64,000 bases of DNA from positions 3,348,001-3,412,000 of the forward strand of contig JAZAYU010000001.1 in the NCBI GenBank assembly GCA_038501625.1, read 5' to 3'. The notes beneath the pieces were generated by a model. That model did no database searches. It was not told where the DNA came from and saw only the letters and a program-made list of their open reading frames with translations. This document shows positions 1 through 11,330 of the stretch, piece by piece (within the stretch, counting starts at the first letter, position 1; each line of letters opens with the position of its first letter). Source of the DNA: Corbicula japonica (Eukaryota; Mollusca; Bivalvia; Venerida; Cyrenidae). The translations under genes and the position numbers were made by a program.

Positions 1-77
1 TAAGTGTAGCTGATTGCAATTAAAACAATGCTTCATACAATTTACTGTTATTAACACAAGAGGGGGGGGGGGAAATT

Positions 78-290
78 GCATAATTCTGTGTAAAACATCT
101 TCAAATGCTCTGTAAAAAGTACCTGTCAAGTGAATTATCTGTAAAACTTTCTCACATTCTCTGTAAAACGTCCCCTGATTCTCAGTTGATAACACATAGC
201 AGAATTCTCTGTAAAACTACCCCAAATTCTCTGTCACATCCCAGAGTTCTCTGTATCATATCCCCAAAATATCTGTAACCCCCCCCAAAC
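78..290. repeat. Degenerate tandem repeat, roughly 30-35 bp units
   Basis: The phrase ATTCTCTGTAAAAC recurs with drift about every 30-35 bp, and later copies read TTCTCTGT followed by C-rich sequence. No open reading frame of interest lies here. The stretch before exon 474 otherwise shows only a G-run at about 61-71. It probably lies in the intron upstream of the exon at 474. Confidence 0.5.
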
Positions 291-473
291 AATGATAAGT
301 TAAAGTTAGAGAGCTGCTGCCAAACGAAAAAATATGAGAAATTAATGAGATATTCAATTCTGCTATAATTCTAGCACCATGTCAGTATTAAATATCAAAA
401 TAGGTTTCATTTGTGTTGGATATAATAGATTTGGTCTGTCTGCTCATAATAAACTTGTGTTAAATGATTCCAG

Positions 474-578
474 AATCGCGGCTTGGACAGTCGTATTTAG
501 ATGGAACATCTAGGTCAGAATTGTTGAAGTCGTTTGAATCTCTGTCAACAGCAGATACAGATTCCTTAGCTACATCAA
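474..578 (+). CDS. Penultimate exon of an unrecognised coiled-coil protein
   Basis: This is an internal exon inferred from splice signals and phase; I do not recognise the protein. The acceptor reads GATTCCAG at 466-473, with a weak pyrimidine tract. The open frame encodes about 35 residues, beginning SRLGQSYLDG, rich in Ser/Thr and acidic residues. The 5'-most donor is GTAAGT at 579. The exon ends after one base of a codon, and the exon at 2191 supplies the remaining two, giving an uninterrupted join. The frame also continues past 578 through the 18-bp repeat to a TAA at 836-838, so a longer exon using a later donor is possible. An ATG at 464 lies just before the acceptor, so the segment could instead be a first exon. 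Transcript data would decide both points. Confidence 0.55.
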
Positions 579-1730
579 GTAAGTCTCAGCATACCAGTAA
601 GTCTCTGCATACCAGTAAGTCTCTGCATACAAGTAAGTCTCGGCATACCGGTAAGTCTCGGCATACTGGTAAGTCTCGGCATACTGGTAAGTCTCGGCAT
701 ACCGGTAAGTCTCAGCATACCGGTAAGTCTCAGCATAACAGTAAGTCTCGGCATACCAGTAAGTCTCTTCATACCAGCAAGTCTCGGCATACCAGTAAGT
801 CTCGGCATACCAGTAAGTCTCTGCATACCAGTAAGTAAGTCTTGGCATACCAGTAAGTCCCTGCATACCAGTAAGTCTCGGCATACCGGTAAGTCTCGGC
901 ATACTGGTAAGTCTCGGCATACAGGTAAGTCTCAGCATACCGTTAAGTCTCAGCATAACAGTAAGTCTCGGCATACCAGTAAGTCACGGCATACCAGTAA
1001 GTCTTGGCATACCAGTAAGTCTCTTCATACCAGCAAGTCTCTGCATACCAGTATGTCTCGGCATACCAGTAAGTAAGTCTTGGCATACCAGTAAGTCTCT
1101 GCATACCGGTAAGTCTCTGCATACCAGTAAGTCTCGGCATACCGGTAAGTCCCGGCATACTGGTAAGTCTCGGCATACAGGTAAGTCTCGGCATACCGGT
1201 AAGTCTCAGCGTACCAGTAAGTCTCGGCATACCAATAAGTCTCAGCATACCAGTAAGTCTCTGCATACGAGTAAGTCTCTGCATACCAGTAAATCTCGGC
1301 ATACCAGTAAGTAAGTCTTGGCATACCGGAAAGAGTCAGCATACCGGTAAGTGTCGGTATACCATTAAGTCACGGCATACCAGTAAGTCTCGGCATACCA
1401 GTAAGTCTCTTCATACCAGCAAGTCTCTGCATACCAGCAAGTCTCGGCATACCAGTAAGTCTCGGCATACCAGTAAGTAAGTCTTGGCATATCAGTAAGT
1501 CTCTGCATACCGGTAAGTCTCGGCATACCGGTAAGTCTCGGCATACTGGTAAGTCTCGGCATACTGGTAAGTCTCAGCATACCGGTAAGTCTCAGCATAC
1601 CAGTAAGTCTCGGCATACCAGTAAGTCTCGGCTGCCAGTAAGTCTCGGCATACCGGTAAGTCTCTGCATACCAGTAAGTCTCTGCATTACAGTAAGTCTC
1701 GGCATACCAGTAAGTCACAGCATACCAATG
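579..1730 (+). repeat. 18-bp minisatellite made of 5' splice-site motifs
   Basis: About 60 tandem copies of an 18-bp unit with consensus GTAAGTCTCGGCATACCA. Variants are CTC/CTG/CAG at the third codon position and CCA/CCG/CTG before the next GT. Most units contain GTAAGT, the consensus animal 5' splice site. A 22-bp variant with a duplicated GTAA (gtaagtaagtcttgg) occurs at 831, 1069, 1307 and 1473. The 238-bp spacing of the first three indicates a higher-order repeat of thirteen 18-bp units plus 4 bp. The first block (579-836) is in frame with the upstream exon and would encode six-residue repeats of the type SKSxHT. Long open frames on the other strand are by-products of the period being a multiple of three. 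Confidence 0.9.
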
Positions 1731-1744
1731 TGTGCTCATTGTCA

Positions 1745-1935
1745 GAGTCTTGCCCAGAGCTCACAACCATAAAACTAAGATTGGAGACCAGTCTCAAATC
1801 TCAAGCATCTGATTTGCTGATATGGCTACCAGCATCTCAAGCGTCTGATTGGATGAAATGCTGACTGCCAATCTGATGCTTGAGATTTGAGACAGGTCTA
1901 CATGATTTAGTTTTATGATCTTGGGCACTGGAATA
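1745..1935. mobile_element. Palindromic MITE, family A (full copy)
   Basis: An inverted repeat whose arms contain GACCAGTCTCAAATCTCAAG and its reverse complement, with outer parts reading CATAAAACTAAG and TTAGTTTTATGATCTTGGG. The same core recurs at least nine more times in this window, usually with AATCAGATGCTTGAG and CATTTCAGCCAAT. No coding capacity. The target duplication could not be fixed by eye. Confidence 0.75.
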
Positions 1936-2190
1936 GATTCAAGCACAACAAAAATGTTACATGGAACAATGTGAAAAAAAGTTTAAGCCATACAAGTGTG
2001 CTTTATTTTAACTCGTACATGATAAGTTACGTGTAAAAAAAGCAGTTGAAGTAAAAACAGCAGAAACAGTAAAGAATTTCTAGATTGTTCGCCCATGGAT
2101 AACAGCCATTCCCCATGGAGTAAAGGGATAATGCCATATTTCACAGATTGATTTACATAATTACAGACATGTATATTTTGTTTATTGCAG

Positions 2191-2327
2191 TTTCACTGGA
2201 AACAAAGCGGAGAGGGTTTGACGAGCGTGAATCGAGCCTTTTAAAAGAAGTTCGAAGATTACGTGAGAGACTGGCAACTGAAAGCCGAAACAGAAAACCA
2301 CCACCTCTGATCAGTTGTGATGCTTAG
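2191..2327 (+). CDS. Terminal coding exon of the same coiled-coil protein
   Basis: The acceptor is strong: a T-rich tract ending TTTATTGCAG at 2190. After two bases that complete the previous codon, the frame gives 44 residues and a TAG at 2325-2327. The segment runs SLETKRRGFDERESSLLKEV and continues with heptad-like RRLRERLATE, so a charged coiled coil is likely. It ends in a short basic and proline-rich tail (RNRKPPPL). An ATTAAA at 2445 could serve as the polyadenylation signal. The preceding intron holds the donor minisatellite and a family A MITE. I cannot name the protein; many centrosomal and ciliary proteins end in such coiled coils, but that is no more than a guess. Confidence 0.6.
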
Positions 2328-2661
2328 ATAAACTTAACACAAAAAATAGGAAGATTAATATTATTATAATATTATTATAATCATGCTTTGATGTTAAAAG
2401 TAGTGTCTGCCATTGTTGTGAAACATTTTGCAATCAGGCATCTTATTAAAATCATACATGTGAAGCTTTTCTTGTGCATATGGTGGTTTACTTTGAAAAT
2501 CAATAGTCAGAGAAAGAAATATGGCACAAAGAAGTGGTTTATATTTCATTTTATGTGAAATACCTTCTGATCTGAGAAATTGTGGTATTTACAAACAAGA
2601 CTCTCATCTCAAGTTGGAGATCACAGATGGGAAAAAGATCACAATGATTGCCATAGATTAA

Positions 2662-2845
2662 CCCTTTCCTCCATAGACACACCTTTGTTGCATGGGCAAA
2701 CAGTGTAGATCCAGATCAGCTGGCACATCCGTGCCGTCTGATCAGGATCTGCACTGCTCGCTTTTTGATTTCTTAGGTTATTTCTGACCAAAATGCATCC
2801 AGTGCAGATTCTGATCAGATGGCACGGGTGTGTGACAAGTGTAAA
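2662..2845. mobile_element. TTAA-type MITE, family B (3'-truncated)
   Basis: It starts CCCTTTCCTCC directly after a TTAA at 2658-2661 and carries the family core GTGTAGATCCAGATCAG followed by its inverted counterpart CTGATCAGGATCTGCAC. The right end (GGAAAGGG then TTAA) is missing, so this copy is truncated. Confidence 0.75.
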
Positions 2846-3249
2846 AAGTACTAGTAACTGTATTAAATCTAATATTTTTAAATGGTTTATTACAATACTT
2901 TATAAGTCCATTCTCATTTTGCAAGATTACTTTGTCTGGTATATATAAAATAATTATGTTTTTAAATCTTGACAAATAAGCCATTAGGTTGTTTAATGGA
3001 GATTTTTAGTCTTTGCTTGGCATCAGCTGTGAAAGACATTTTTATACATTAACAAGAAGCATTGTGGGGAAAAAATATTTTAATTAGAATGTTATCATTG
3101 CCTACTCAGATATACAAGATAAAAATTTCTGTCATTAAGGTAACATTGGGTAATGTTGAGAATGCTTTCAAGATAGTAGTTAATTTGTTTTTTAAAATAA
3201 GAATAAGCTATTTGTCTGTATTGTAGAACAGATACAGGGTTTATGATAC

Positions 3250-3480
3250 TTAACCACTTCTTACAACCCGCTGGTAACATGCTTTATGCTGCAGCTCATG
3301 TGTCCTTACTTCTAAATGTCATACAACCCACAGATTACATCTGCTTTACTCTGCTCACGTGTCCATACTTCTAAATGTTATACAACCAACAGATTACATC
3401 TGCTTTACTCTGCTCACGTGTCCTTACTTCCAAAACTTATTACAACCCACTGGTTACATGCGCTTTACTCATGCTTCCTT
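3250..3480. repeat. 59-bp tandem repeat, three to four copies
   Basis: The unit TGTCCTTACTTCTAAATG...CTTTACTCTGCTCACG begins at 3301, 3360 and 3419, a period of 59 bp. A more diverged copy lies just upstream. Short open frames across it are by-products of the repeat. Confidence 0.8.
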
Positions 3481-3488
3481 TCTATTAA

Positions 3489-3656
3489 CCCTTTCCTTGA
3501 TATATACGCATTTTTATGCATGTGCGACCAGTGTAGATCCAGATCAGCCGTCTGATCAGGATCTGCACTGGTCGCAATTTTGGTCAGAAATAACCTTATG
3601 AATGAAAAAGCCAACAGATTGCCCTAGCAATAAAGGTGTGTCTATACAGGAAAGGG
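3489..3656. mobile_element. TTAA-type MITE, family B (internally deleted)
   Basis: Flanked by TTAA at 3485-3488 and 3657-3660, with termini CCCTTTCC and GGAAAGGG. It is 168 bp against about 236 bp for the longer copies and lacks much of the right-hand half of the palindrome. Confidence 0.85.
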
Positions 3657-4021
3657 TTAAAAACAGTATCCAATAGGTAGTAAGGCCATTTGGAAAAATG
3701 GCATGGACAGAAATAATATTTCTTAAAATATGATAAAAATGTGCAGATCAAACTAAGCTGTGATATTTATTTTGTGTGAATTGAAATGAAATAGTCAATT
3801 TAAAGTAAAACTGTTTAACACTTGTAGTATTAATTTGTATGAATGTGTATTTCTTTTCAATTATGTGTAGATTTATGTTCGGGTCTAAAGCTTATTTATT
3901 TTCAATGTTAATTAATATATATTTTTGCATATACATGTAGATTTAAACTGCCAATAAATACTTAAAAATATTTTGTAATGAATTGTTTTGTCACTACTAC
4001 AACCATATATTATTCAATATA

Positions 4022-4206
4022 TATAGATCCGGAGAGTAACGAGGATGTTCCAAGACTTCGGCCTCTAGCTGGATGGTGATGGTGGTCTGGGTCTCCAAGG
4101 CTCGATGGCTTGGAGCATTACCTTGGTGAAGAATTATATTTTCCAAGCCCGCGTACACATCCGGGCGTTTTTTCCGTATCGCCGTAAGCAGGTTCCGGTG
4201 GATAAT
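4022..4206 (-). pseudogene. Mariner-like transposase fragment
   Basis: The reverse strand reads through about 60 codons containing ILHQGNAPSH and ending in the motif EVLEHPRYSPDL. These match the region between the second and third catalytic acidic residues of mariner transposases, where the family typically has HQDNAP/HHDNAP and YSPDL. The expected catalytic aspartate is a glycine here (HQGNAP), so the copy should be inactive. Homology stops at both sides and no terminal repeats were found. A T-rich CAG precedes it at 4207-4209, so a gene predictor might call it an exon. Confidence 0.75.
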
Positions 4207-4507
4207 CTGAAAAAAAACAAAACAACAATCGTTTACACAAATGTTGCGTGATTTGCTATACTTTTTCCTAATCTTATAATATTTATTTATTTATCGTTAT
4301 TATTTAAAATTATTAGTTATACTATTATCGTATTTTTCTTATTGATATTTTTTCTTACATCCGAGTAATAATCTGCATTGATCAACCCTCGTAGAACGTT
4401 TCTTAGCTGGAAATATTTACAAACTACACTGTTGAACGCAGTATGAAGTCAAAGTCAACTTTTCTAATGGCAAGGTGTTATACTTAGGCCTTTCACGCCC
4501 AGGTCTC

Positions 4508-4618
4508 TCAAGCTGGGCCCAATAGACCAGGAATACCCTGTTGCCCCATATCTCCTTTTATTCCTGTGTCACCTTTATAACCAGTAAATCCTACTAAACC
4601 CCGTTGACCTGGTAAACC
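4508..4618 (-). pseudogene. Collagen triple-helix (Gly-X-Y) exon or fragment
   Basis: On the reverse strand, a CTATTACAG acceptor is followed by twelve uninterrupted Gly-X-Y triplets (for example GLPGQRGLVGFT and GIKGDMGQQGIPG), then an in-frame TGA at 4508-4510. Collagen exons are commonly multiples of nine bases, and these twelve triplets are 108 bases. Just beyond the TGA, another frame resumes GVKGLS, which suggests a frameshifted continuation. No further collagen exon was seen nearby. It may be a relic exon, or a real exon of a gene whose other exons lie elsewhere in the surrounding intron. The Gly-X-Y pattern itself is unambiguous. Confidence 0.55.
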
Positions 4619-4685
4619 CTGTAATAGATGTATAGCAAAACGTGAAACGTGCTTAAAACGAAAAAGGCCACACTACTGCCTAATA

Positions 4686-4832
4686 CTTTGCTCAAGATCA
4701 TAAAATCAAATCTGGAGACCAGTCTCAAATCTCAAGAATAGGGGTTATTTGGTCCAGTCGCCATTTCAGCCAATTAGAAGCTTGAAATTTTAGACTGGTC
4801 TCCAGTCTTCGTTTAATGACCTTGGGCCCTGG
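4686..4832. mobile_element. Palindromic MITE, family A (rearranged copy)
   Basis: It begins CAAGATCATAAAATCAAATC, has GACCAGTCTCAAATCTCAAG, then the inverted arm TTAGACTGGTCTCCAG, and ends ATGACCTTGGGCCC. The central palindrome is shortened. Confidence 0.7.
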
Positions 4833-4847
4833 GTCAGAGATCATAAG

Positions 4848-4952
4848 ACTAAATCAGGAGATTAGTCTCAAATCTCAAGAATCTGATTGGCTGAAATGGC
4901 GACTGAGATTTGAGACTGATCTCCAAACTTAGTTTTATGATTTTGGGCCCTG
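4848..4952. mobile_element. Palindromic MITE, family A (short copy)
   Basis: It contains ATCATAAGACTAAATC, then AATCTGATTGGCTGAAATGG, then the inverted arm GAGATTTGAGACTGATCTCC and TTAGTTTTATGATTTTGGGC. It lies directly after the copy at 4686-4832 and may be a tandem insertion or an internal duplication. Confidence 0.7.
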
Positions 4953-5227
4953 GCCTACATTCATTTCAAACAAAATGGTGGAAATAATATTAAGCAAACT
5001 TATTAGTGTTGACATGTATAAAAATGAACTAAAGTATTAATTATATAATTAAATTGCTGCAGCCACCTTAATGTAAATACGAACAACAACGAGCTCTTAG
5101 CAATTTTGATGGATCAGAATATTTTAGCTTCGTGTTACTTGGCAAACAAAACACAGATATTGTCTACGGTGTCAAACATTTTATGCTGGACTTTTATTAA
5201 AGCAGCAAAAAATGTTGATGAGTAATA

Positions 5228-5425
5228 AGATGGTCTGTGCTCAAGATGACAATACTTAAACTGGAGACCAGTCTCAAATCTGAAGCGTCTGATTGGTTGA
5301 AATTTCGACTGGTTATATCAAGCATCTGACTTGCTGAAACGTCGGCCTGTCGCCCTTTTAGCAAATCAGATGCTTCAGATTTGAGACTGATCTCATAACT
5401 CAGGTTTATGATATTTGGCCCTGCG
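5228..5425. mobile_element. Palindromic MITE, family A (full copy)
   Basis: Arms GACCAGTCTCAAATCTGAAG and AGATGCTTCAGATTTGAGAC flank a centre with GTCGGCCTGTCGCC. The right end reads AGGTTTATGATATTTGGCCC. Confidence 0.7.
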
Positions 5426-5494
5426 CTTTGTCTTGTCCTATCTATCAAATCTCCTTCCTATCTCATTGTTGTACACTGCTTGATGTTTGTTGGG

Positions 5495-5620
5495 TCCAAT
5501 GTCATAAAACTGAGACTATAGACCAGTCATAAATATCATGCGTCTGACTGGCTGAAATAGAGACTAGCCCCAAACGCAGCAAACAAATGCTTGTGCTTTT
5601 TTTTTCGAGACTGCTCTCTT
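5495..5620. mobile_element. Decayed family A MITE abutting the TRIM-like gene
   Basis: The left arm is recognisable (GTCATAAAACTGAGA, GACCAGTCATAAATATCATG, CTGACTGGCTGAAAT). The right arm is degraded to CAAATGCTTGTGC, a T-run and CGAGACTGCTCTCTTA. Similarity runs up to the base where the open frame of the B-box exon begins, so the element may have displaced the gene's original 5' part. Confidence 0.5.
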
Positions 5621-6604
5621 AATGCAACAAGACAACCGCACAGGTGCAGTCTTATTGTAAGATATGCCGGGATGCCATGTGCGAGCATTGTGCCAAAACA
5701 CACAAAGGTTTACGAAGCTGTCGGAATCACAAGGTACTTACAACAGCCCAGTTTGCAGAAGCCATTAGTTCTCTAAACGTCGAGGAGGATTTGTGTGCCG
5801 AGCACGAGGGAAAACCGAATGAGCATTATTGTTACACGCACTCAAAGCTGTGTTGTTCTCAGTGTCTGACCGAAATCCACCGAACTTGCCCACGTGTTGT
5901 AGCTGTTGCCGAAGTTATCAAAAAAGAATAAAGAAACTGGACATATCTTAACCCTCGAGGGTGCACTGGACAAGTACAAAGACCACGTAGATATTATGGT
6001 AAAAGATAGATCAAACTTGCTGAAAACATTGGACACCAAAAAGTCTAAATTGATGACAGAGTTCGTCAACGTCAAGAACCACATCATATCTCAATGGAAG
6101 AAGATGGAGAAGGATCTGCAAACTATCCTGGACTCACCGCCAAGAGACAAAGAAAATCAAACAGGAAGTCGACCGATGTAACGAACTTCAGTCAGCAGTT
6201 TCAAACACAAGTGAGGTTCTCAGCGTTGCTGATAATCATGGCTCAAACTTACAAATAATTGAAATGACTGAAAAAGTCCGCGCTGAATGTGAATACTATG
6301 AAGAAAGCATCGCCATTTTGTGCTCGCGCATGCGCACAGTGGATAACGATATCGCATTGGACGCTTCTCTGCAACAAGTTATGAAACGTTTGAGTCAGTT
6401 TGGAAGAATCGACGTCACTACGACTGCTGCAAAGCTCCCGCCAGCGCCAAAGCTTGCCGCTACCTTGGGCTTACAGAGTGCGACAACCAAGGCTAAAGCT
6501 GTCAAGCCGGAGTTTACGTTGGCCGGGAAGAATGCGAACGAGGTTGGAGAATTTTGCGCTAGATTTGAAGAGGATTCGGAGGACTGCTGGTTCACTGGAA
6601 CCAT
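5619..6604 (+). pseudogene. TRIM-like protein: two B-boxes and coiled coil, frame-shifted exon
   Basis: This is the N-terminal part of a TRIM-like protein (B-box, coiled coil, then NHL-like propeller in the exon at 14744). The first B-box shows SYCKICRDAMCEHC followed by His-containing THKGLRSCRNH. The second shows LCAEHEGKPNEHYCYTH and SKLCCSQC...EIH, giving the zinc-binding Cys/His pattern. A coiled coil follows (DKYKDHVDIMVKDRSNLLK; later QIIEMTEKVRAECEYYEES). No RING is visible. Reading moves between frames twice: at the A-run 5920-5925, and again at about 6130-6150. Each move fits a one-base insertion or a two-base deletion. The donor is GTGAGT at 6605, with phase two. The start is undefined; a GTG-led frame opens after a stop at about 5618. 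This is either a recent pseudogene or sequence error in a live gene. Confidence 0.75.
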
Positions 6605-9600
6605 GTGAGTTTGTTTCTAAATTTTCAGTTTTAATCACTCTTCTGTCAATAAAGATAACTGCCACATTCGAACTATTAAAATAAAGCGTCTATTTTACTT
6701 CAAACACACGAATGTCGTGTGACATGTTTAACAATTCTAATAGGTGTCCAAATTATCTCGGGCAACTGAGTGACAACTCCGACATACACATATACATTTA
6801 ATAACGCAAGTTATACATTTAAATTAAATAACGCTTAATTACGCATATGAATTAAACAACGCTGAAACAATATAGTCCAGTCAACGTAGCATATCACCTT
6901 GAACTAATTGCAAAAGTTTCACTAAGTGTCATCTGCGAAACATCAGACATAGATATACATCCAACAAAAAGTTGCACTCCGGTGGGTTGGGGGAAATCGT
7001 TTTAATTGACCATTTAAATTTCGGCTTTAATGATTCAACAATTATGGCTGTGATGGTACGCCATACTCGAACACATAAAGTTTGCACGCGCCATTTTTGA
7101 ACTTCCGGAAGCATGTAAACGAACAAGGTCGAGTGTTTATTGCAAGAATAGACCCTTTCCATAATTTATTCACACATGCGCACAAATGCTTCCGGGTGGC
7201 AAATCGGTGGAAGCGACGTAAAATTGCTCATAATTTGTTTGCCAATTTAACGGAGATTTTCTTTAACGTGAAGAGTCAGAAAAATTATAAATTTATTTCA
7301 ATGAGAAGGCCTGTTTGTTTTTATATTTTCCCCTTCCGCATCTTTTGCCGAAATCCATTCCGCTAAATAAAACCGATTGGTTTTGTTTACCTTAGCGACC
7401 AAGATGACGAACCGCGATTGTTTAAAATGTTCAAATAAACACTGATAATTTACGATTTCGTTGGTTTTCTTTTCTGACTACCATCAGTACTTATTGTTTT
7501 GATACAAATTGATATGATGATTGATTTAAAACCAACAATTTAAGAATTGGCCTGTCGAATTTAACTTTTGCAGAATATAGGGGGTGGGTGAGGTGAACTT
7601 GATGAGCCAACCTCGTGTTAATTTTACAAGATAACGCAAACATTATTACATAATTAACATTTGAATCAGATATTTGATACATCAATATGATTAAGCCTAC
7701 ATTTACATACAATATTCATTTAATTCTTTTAACACAGCTCCGATTATCAGAGTGTAGATGCTCGGTCGGTCGGATGCAAGATTTCTTGAAAGGAGATTTG
7801 TTTTGGGCAGTCTTAGCTTAGTTTCATGAAAATTTCCAACATTCTTGCCGAAATCCACATGAATATGAAATATATCTGCCCAGAAAAGGGGGTTCGAGCT
7901 ACATCAATGAACCCTCTCTGGATCCCCCCCCCCCCCCCCCACTTCACCTCCCGAGATGTGACGGGGCCAGAATATTTTGATTGAACAGAGAGGAGTCAAT
8001 ATTCTTATTCAATAGAATTGTAGAATCTATTGCTGCCCATAATCTTTAGTCTGGAATATAAAAAGTGGAATATTTTTGTTCAACAGAGCTTGAAATTGTA
8101 CTTTCCTCATAGAAATCCATTTTATTGGGATCATTTTATAGAGATCTATCACGAGGTTCAAGCTTCAGACTCTCATTTTGAAAATTAAGGTCGACCACTA
8201 GAAAATTTGTGTACCACTAGAAAATTTTTATTAAATTCAAATCAGGTAATAGGTTTCATTTTTAGATTTCCACTCACTTTTTGTTATTTCATCATTATAG
8301 AAATTGATCTTGATATTTCTGAATGAGATTCTGCACTGGTAGATGTTATGGAAATACTTCTTGATTTCTTATTTTAAAAAAGGTGTTCCAAGAAAATAAA
8401 TATAGCATTGTATAATAAAATCAGTGCATCCCTTGAATATGACACACTTTCCATAAAATGCCAAAATTAAAAAAAAACATGTTTCAGGATTAAAATCATT
8501 AAATCACATCCTCACAGTAATCAAAACAAGACAAGGTGATATCATGATTTATATATTTACAAGATATTGCAATTTAGATACTAAATAAATTAATATTAAT
8601 ATTTGGATAAAAAGAATGTTATATCACTTTTCATTCCAGTTTTCCTTAATATATTATTAACAGTTTTCTTTTAGTTCAGATGCAACCCTTCAAAATGAGC
8701 CAGTCTTGTTTGTTTTCATAACCTAATGCCTGGTCCAATCTTGTTTTCAGAAAATTTTCCATCTTTTTTTGGTAGTATTTTTATAATAAAAAAGATATGC
8801 TTTCATTAAGTTAATAGCTTCTATAAATCTCCACTAAATGCATCACATCATTGATCAACATACCCACAATTTGCATGTGATTTGTTGAATGCTGTCATTT
8901 ATAAGTCAGTTTTATCATTATTTCATGTAAGCACTAAAACTGATTGTCTTTACTTGTGGATGATTTGGTAAAGCATTAAAATATCTGTCAACTTATGAAC
9001 ACAATTTCATTATTTATTCAATGCTGTAAATTAATTCTCATCCCAACAAAATGCAAGTCACCAGCAGATTCCAAGTTCTATGTCAGTGCTTTTTGAATGA
9101 AAAGATGCACTACTGGCTGCAAGTTCCTCTGTGTAACATGGGAGCTGAAAAAAATTACCGTAGGCTAAAAATTAAATGATAAACAATTGTTGTATAAAAT
9201 GATATGTGTTAAACGCATAATAACTATTCACATATTTAAATAACCAATGATTATCATTTAAAACAATTACAACAGTTAACTTTACATTTTATTCTTAAAA
9301 CCAGCAAAACTTTAATATTTATTTTTAAGCATGCTGCAAAATACAATAAGCACTCTACTTTTCTGTAGTGAAAAGGAATACCCTTAAAAGAACATAACCA
9401 TCAATTTTAATCAGAAATTTTAAAATAATAGGACAGAACTGAAAGCCATACCATTAATAACTCTTCATCTAGGGATGCCCAAGTACAAGTATCTGTCTAT
9501 GATGCAGTTATCTGCACAGCACCTGTAAAGGTTGATAAAATTGAATGTTCATTGTAAGAGGTAAAATATGTAGCTGAGGTAACTTGTGGTAATTTAAGTT

Positions 9601-10759
9601 TTTGTAAGTGAATGTTTATGTGTGTAGGGGATACTTATTTAAATACTGCATGTATAATGTAAGGCCAACCTCAAAATTTGTGTTTACAGTACTGTTGTCC
9701 TTCCCTAAATTTTGGGTAGCAAGGAATAATAATTTCTTTTTTATACCAATGAATTAAGTTTTAAATGCCCTGAATGGTTAAAAAAATATGTACATAGGAA
9801 CATTTTTTACTAGTTTGTCAAATATCTGAATCAAAATCAACAGTTTGGTAAAGATTTACTGGCTTACACTTTCATAATATTTGCACTGTTCAGAAATTAA
9901 CTAAAGTAAACCCATTTTCTATTATCTTACAAATTAAAATATTTTAAATTTCAAGGCAAGTTGAGTAACAAAGCCATTATTCAATACAAGTTACTGTTGA
10001 AATATTTCCTTCTGTACACACTTTGACCAGATTTTTAGATTACACTGACATATAAACCAGCTGATGATTCAGTCAATTTTAAAAATGTTGCAGTCTGGTC
10101 ATAGTAGCCAAGGATACTGAATATTGCCTGAGCTGGCATTCCAATGTTTATGTATTTAAATATAAATGTAACATATTGATGACATGATGGGGCTTTACTT
10201 GCATCAGACTACTTTCCGTAGATTTGGTTTTGACCTTCACAAGAAGGTTTTCGCAAATTTTTAAAACTACGGAAGCAAATCAAATGCGCAGCAAAACCAT
10301 AACTAACTAGGTGTTATTTTCTTATTCGTGTTTTACAGTCAATATCGGCTAATATGGAGTACCTAAATTTATTTTAAATGAAAGTATAGTGTATAAACAA
10401 TATTAACATTAATCTTTAACAAGTAACACGATAACGGTAAAAAATAAGTTTGACATCAATATATATTAAAAAAAATATTTATAAAAACAGCCATTTCATA
10501 ATGTAAACATATTTTACGCTACGTATATTTAATGTAACACTTATTTATTAATTTTTTCATCATTATTTACAGAGTCATATGGAATTCCCATATCATCATC
10601 ACTCGACTGTGAATGCCAACCCAAGGTAATAGGGTGTATCTGTATCTTTATGACTAAATAATATATTTGAAAAACAGATATTTATGACAACAGAAAAATG
10701 TCATTTAAATTAAGTACAGGTTCAGTTTATAATCACTATTGCATCCAGGTCTTTCACAT

Positions 10760-11330
10760 CGAGATTTTATTCATAAACTTAAGAAAATAAAATGCACCTC
10801 TTTGGTTGCACGACGGTGACAGGGGTTTAAGAGTTTATGAAATCGTGTAAAAGAACCTAGATGCTCGATTTTTGTTTCTTTTATCCGTGTCATCTTGTTC
10901 TTGCTGATTTGACTCCAGACTCTGGTCTCGGTAAGATCATTGACTATCTGCCTTTTTGCATTACCATGCTATTAGCTTCTTATGTTTTATATGTTTATGT
11001 GCTTTTGCGTGCAACACTGTCGAGTTTTAGGTGGGTTGGAGTTATTAAACCAAGACAACTTTTACGTGTTTGTTCATATGGAAACTTGTTGGGGCAGGTG
11101 TGAGGTTGGTGAACCCTAGAACCTGGTTTATACCCCCAGTGACAACTTGTTTTATCACTGACCGTTCCTAGGCGGAAACTCTAATAGATCTCTTTTTTGT
11201 TTATTTTTGTGGTGTCTTATTTGAAATCGATCGTCTTGTAACACACGCTCTCTTTTCCTCTCTAAGATTTGGCTGCTTGGGGAGGCTGTGTTTTCTGTTT
11301 ATTCCAAATCCTGACATGCATGATATTTTT
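10760..11330 (+). repeat. Dispersed ~500-bp repeat, copy 1
   Basis: This segment matches the reverse complement of about 50090-50560 along most of its length. Shared landmarks are GTTGGGGCAGGTGTGAGG against its counterpart at 50340-50375, CCTAGAACCTGGTTTA, CACTGACCGTTCC, and GGGGAGGCTGT near the far end. No terminal inverted repeats or coding domain were recognised. It may be a retroposed or DNA-element fragment. A further short match (GGAATAGCCATATTTAG) lies near 23917. Confidence 0.6.

Noticed and set aside
570..1739. Several minus-strand frames of 80-134 codons (MPRLTGMPRLT and AETYWY types)
   Set aside because: They are by-products of the 18-bp tandem repeat read on the opposite strand, with no splice or start context.
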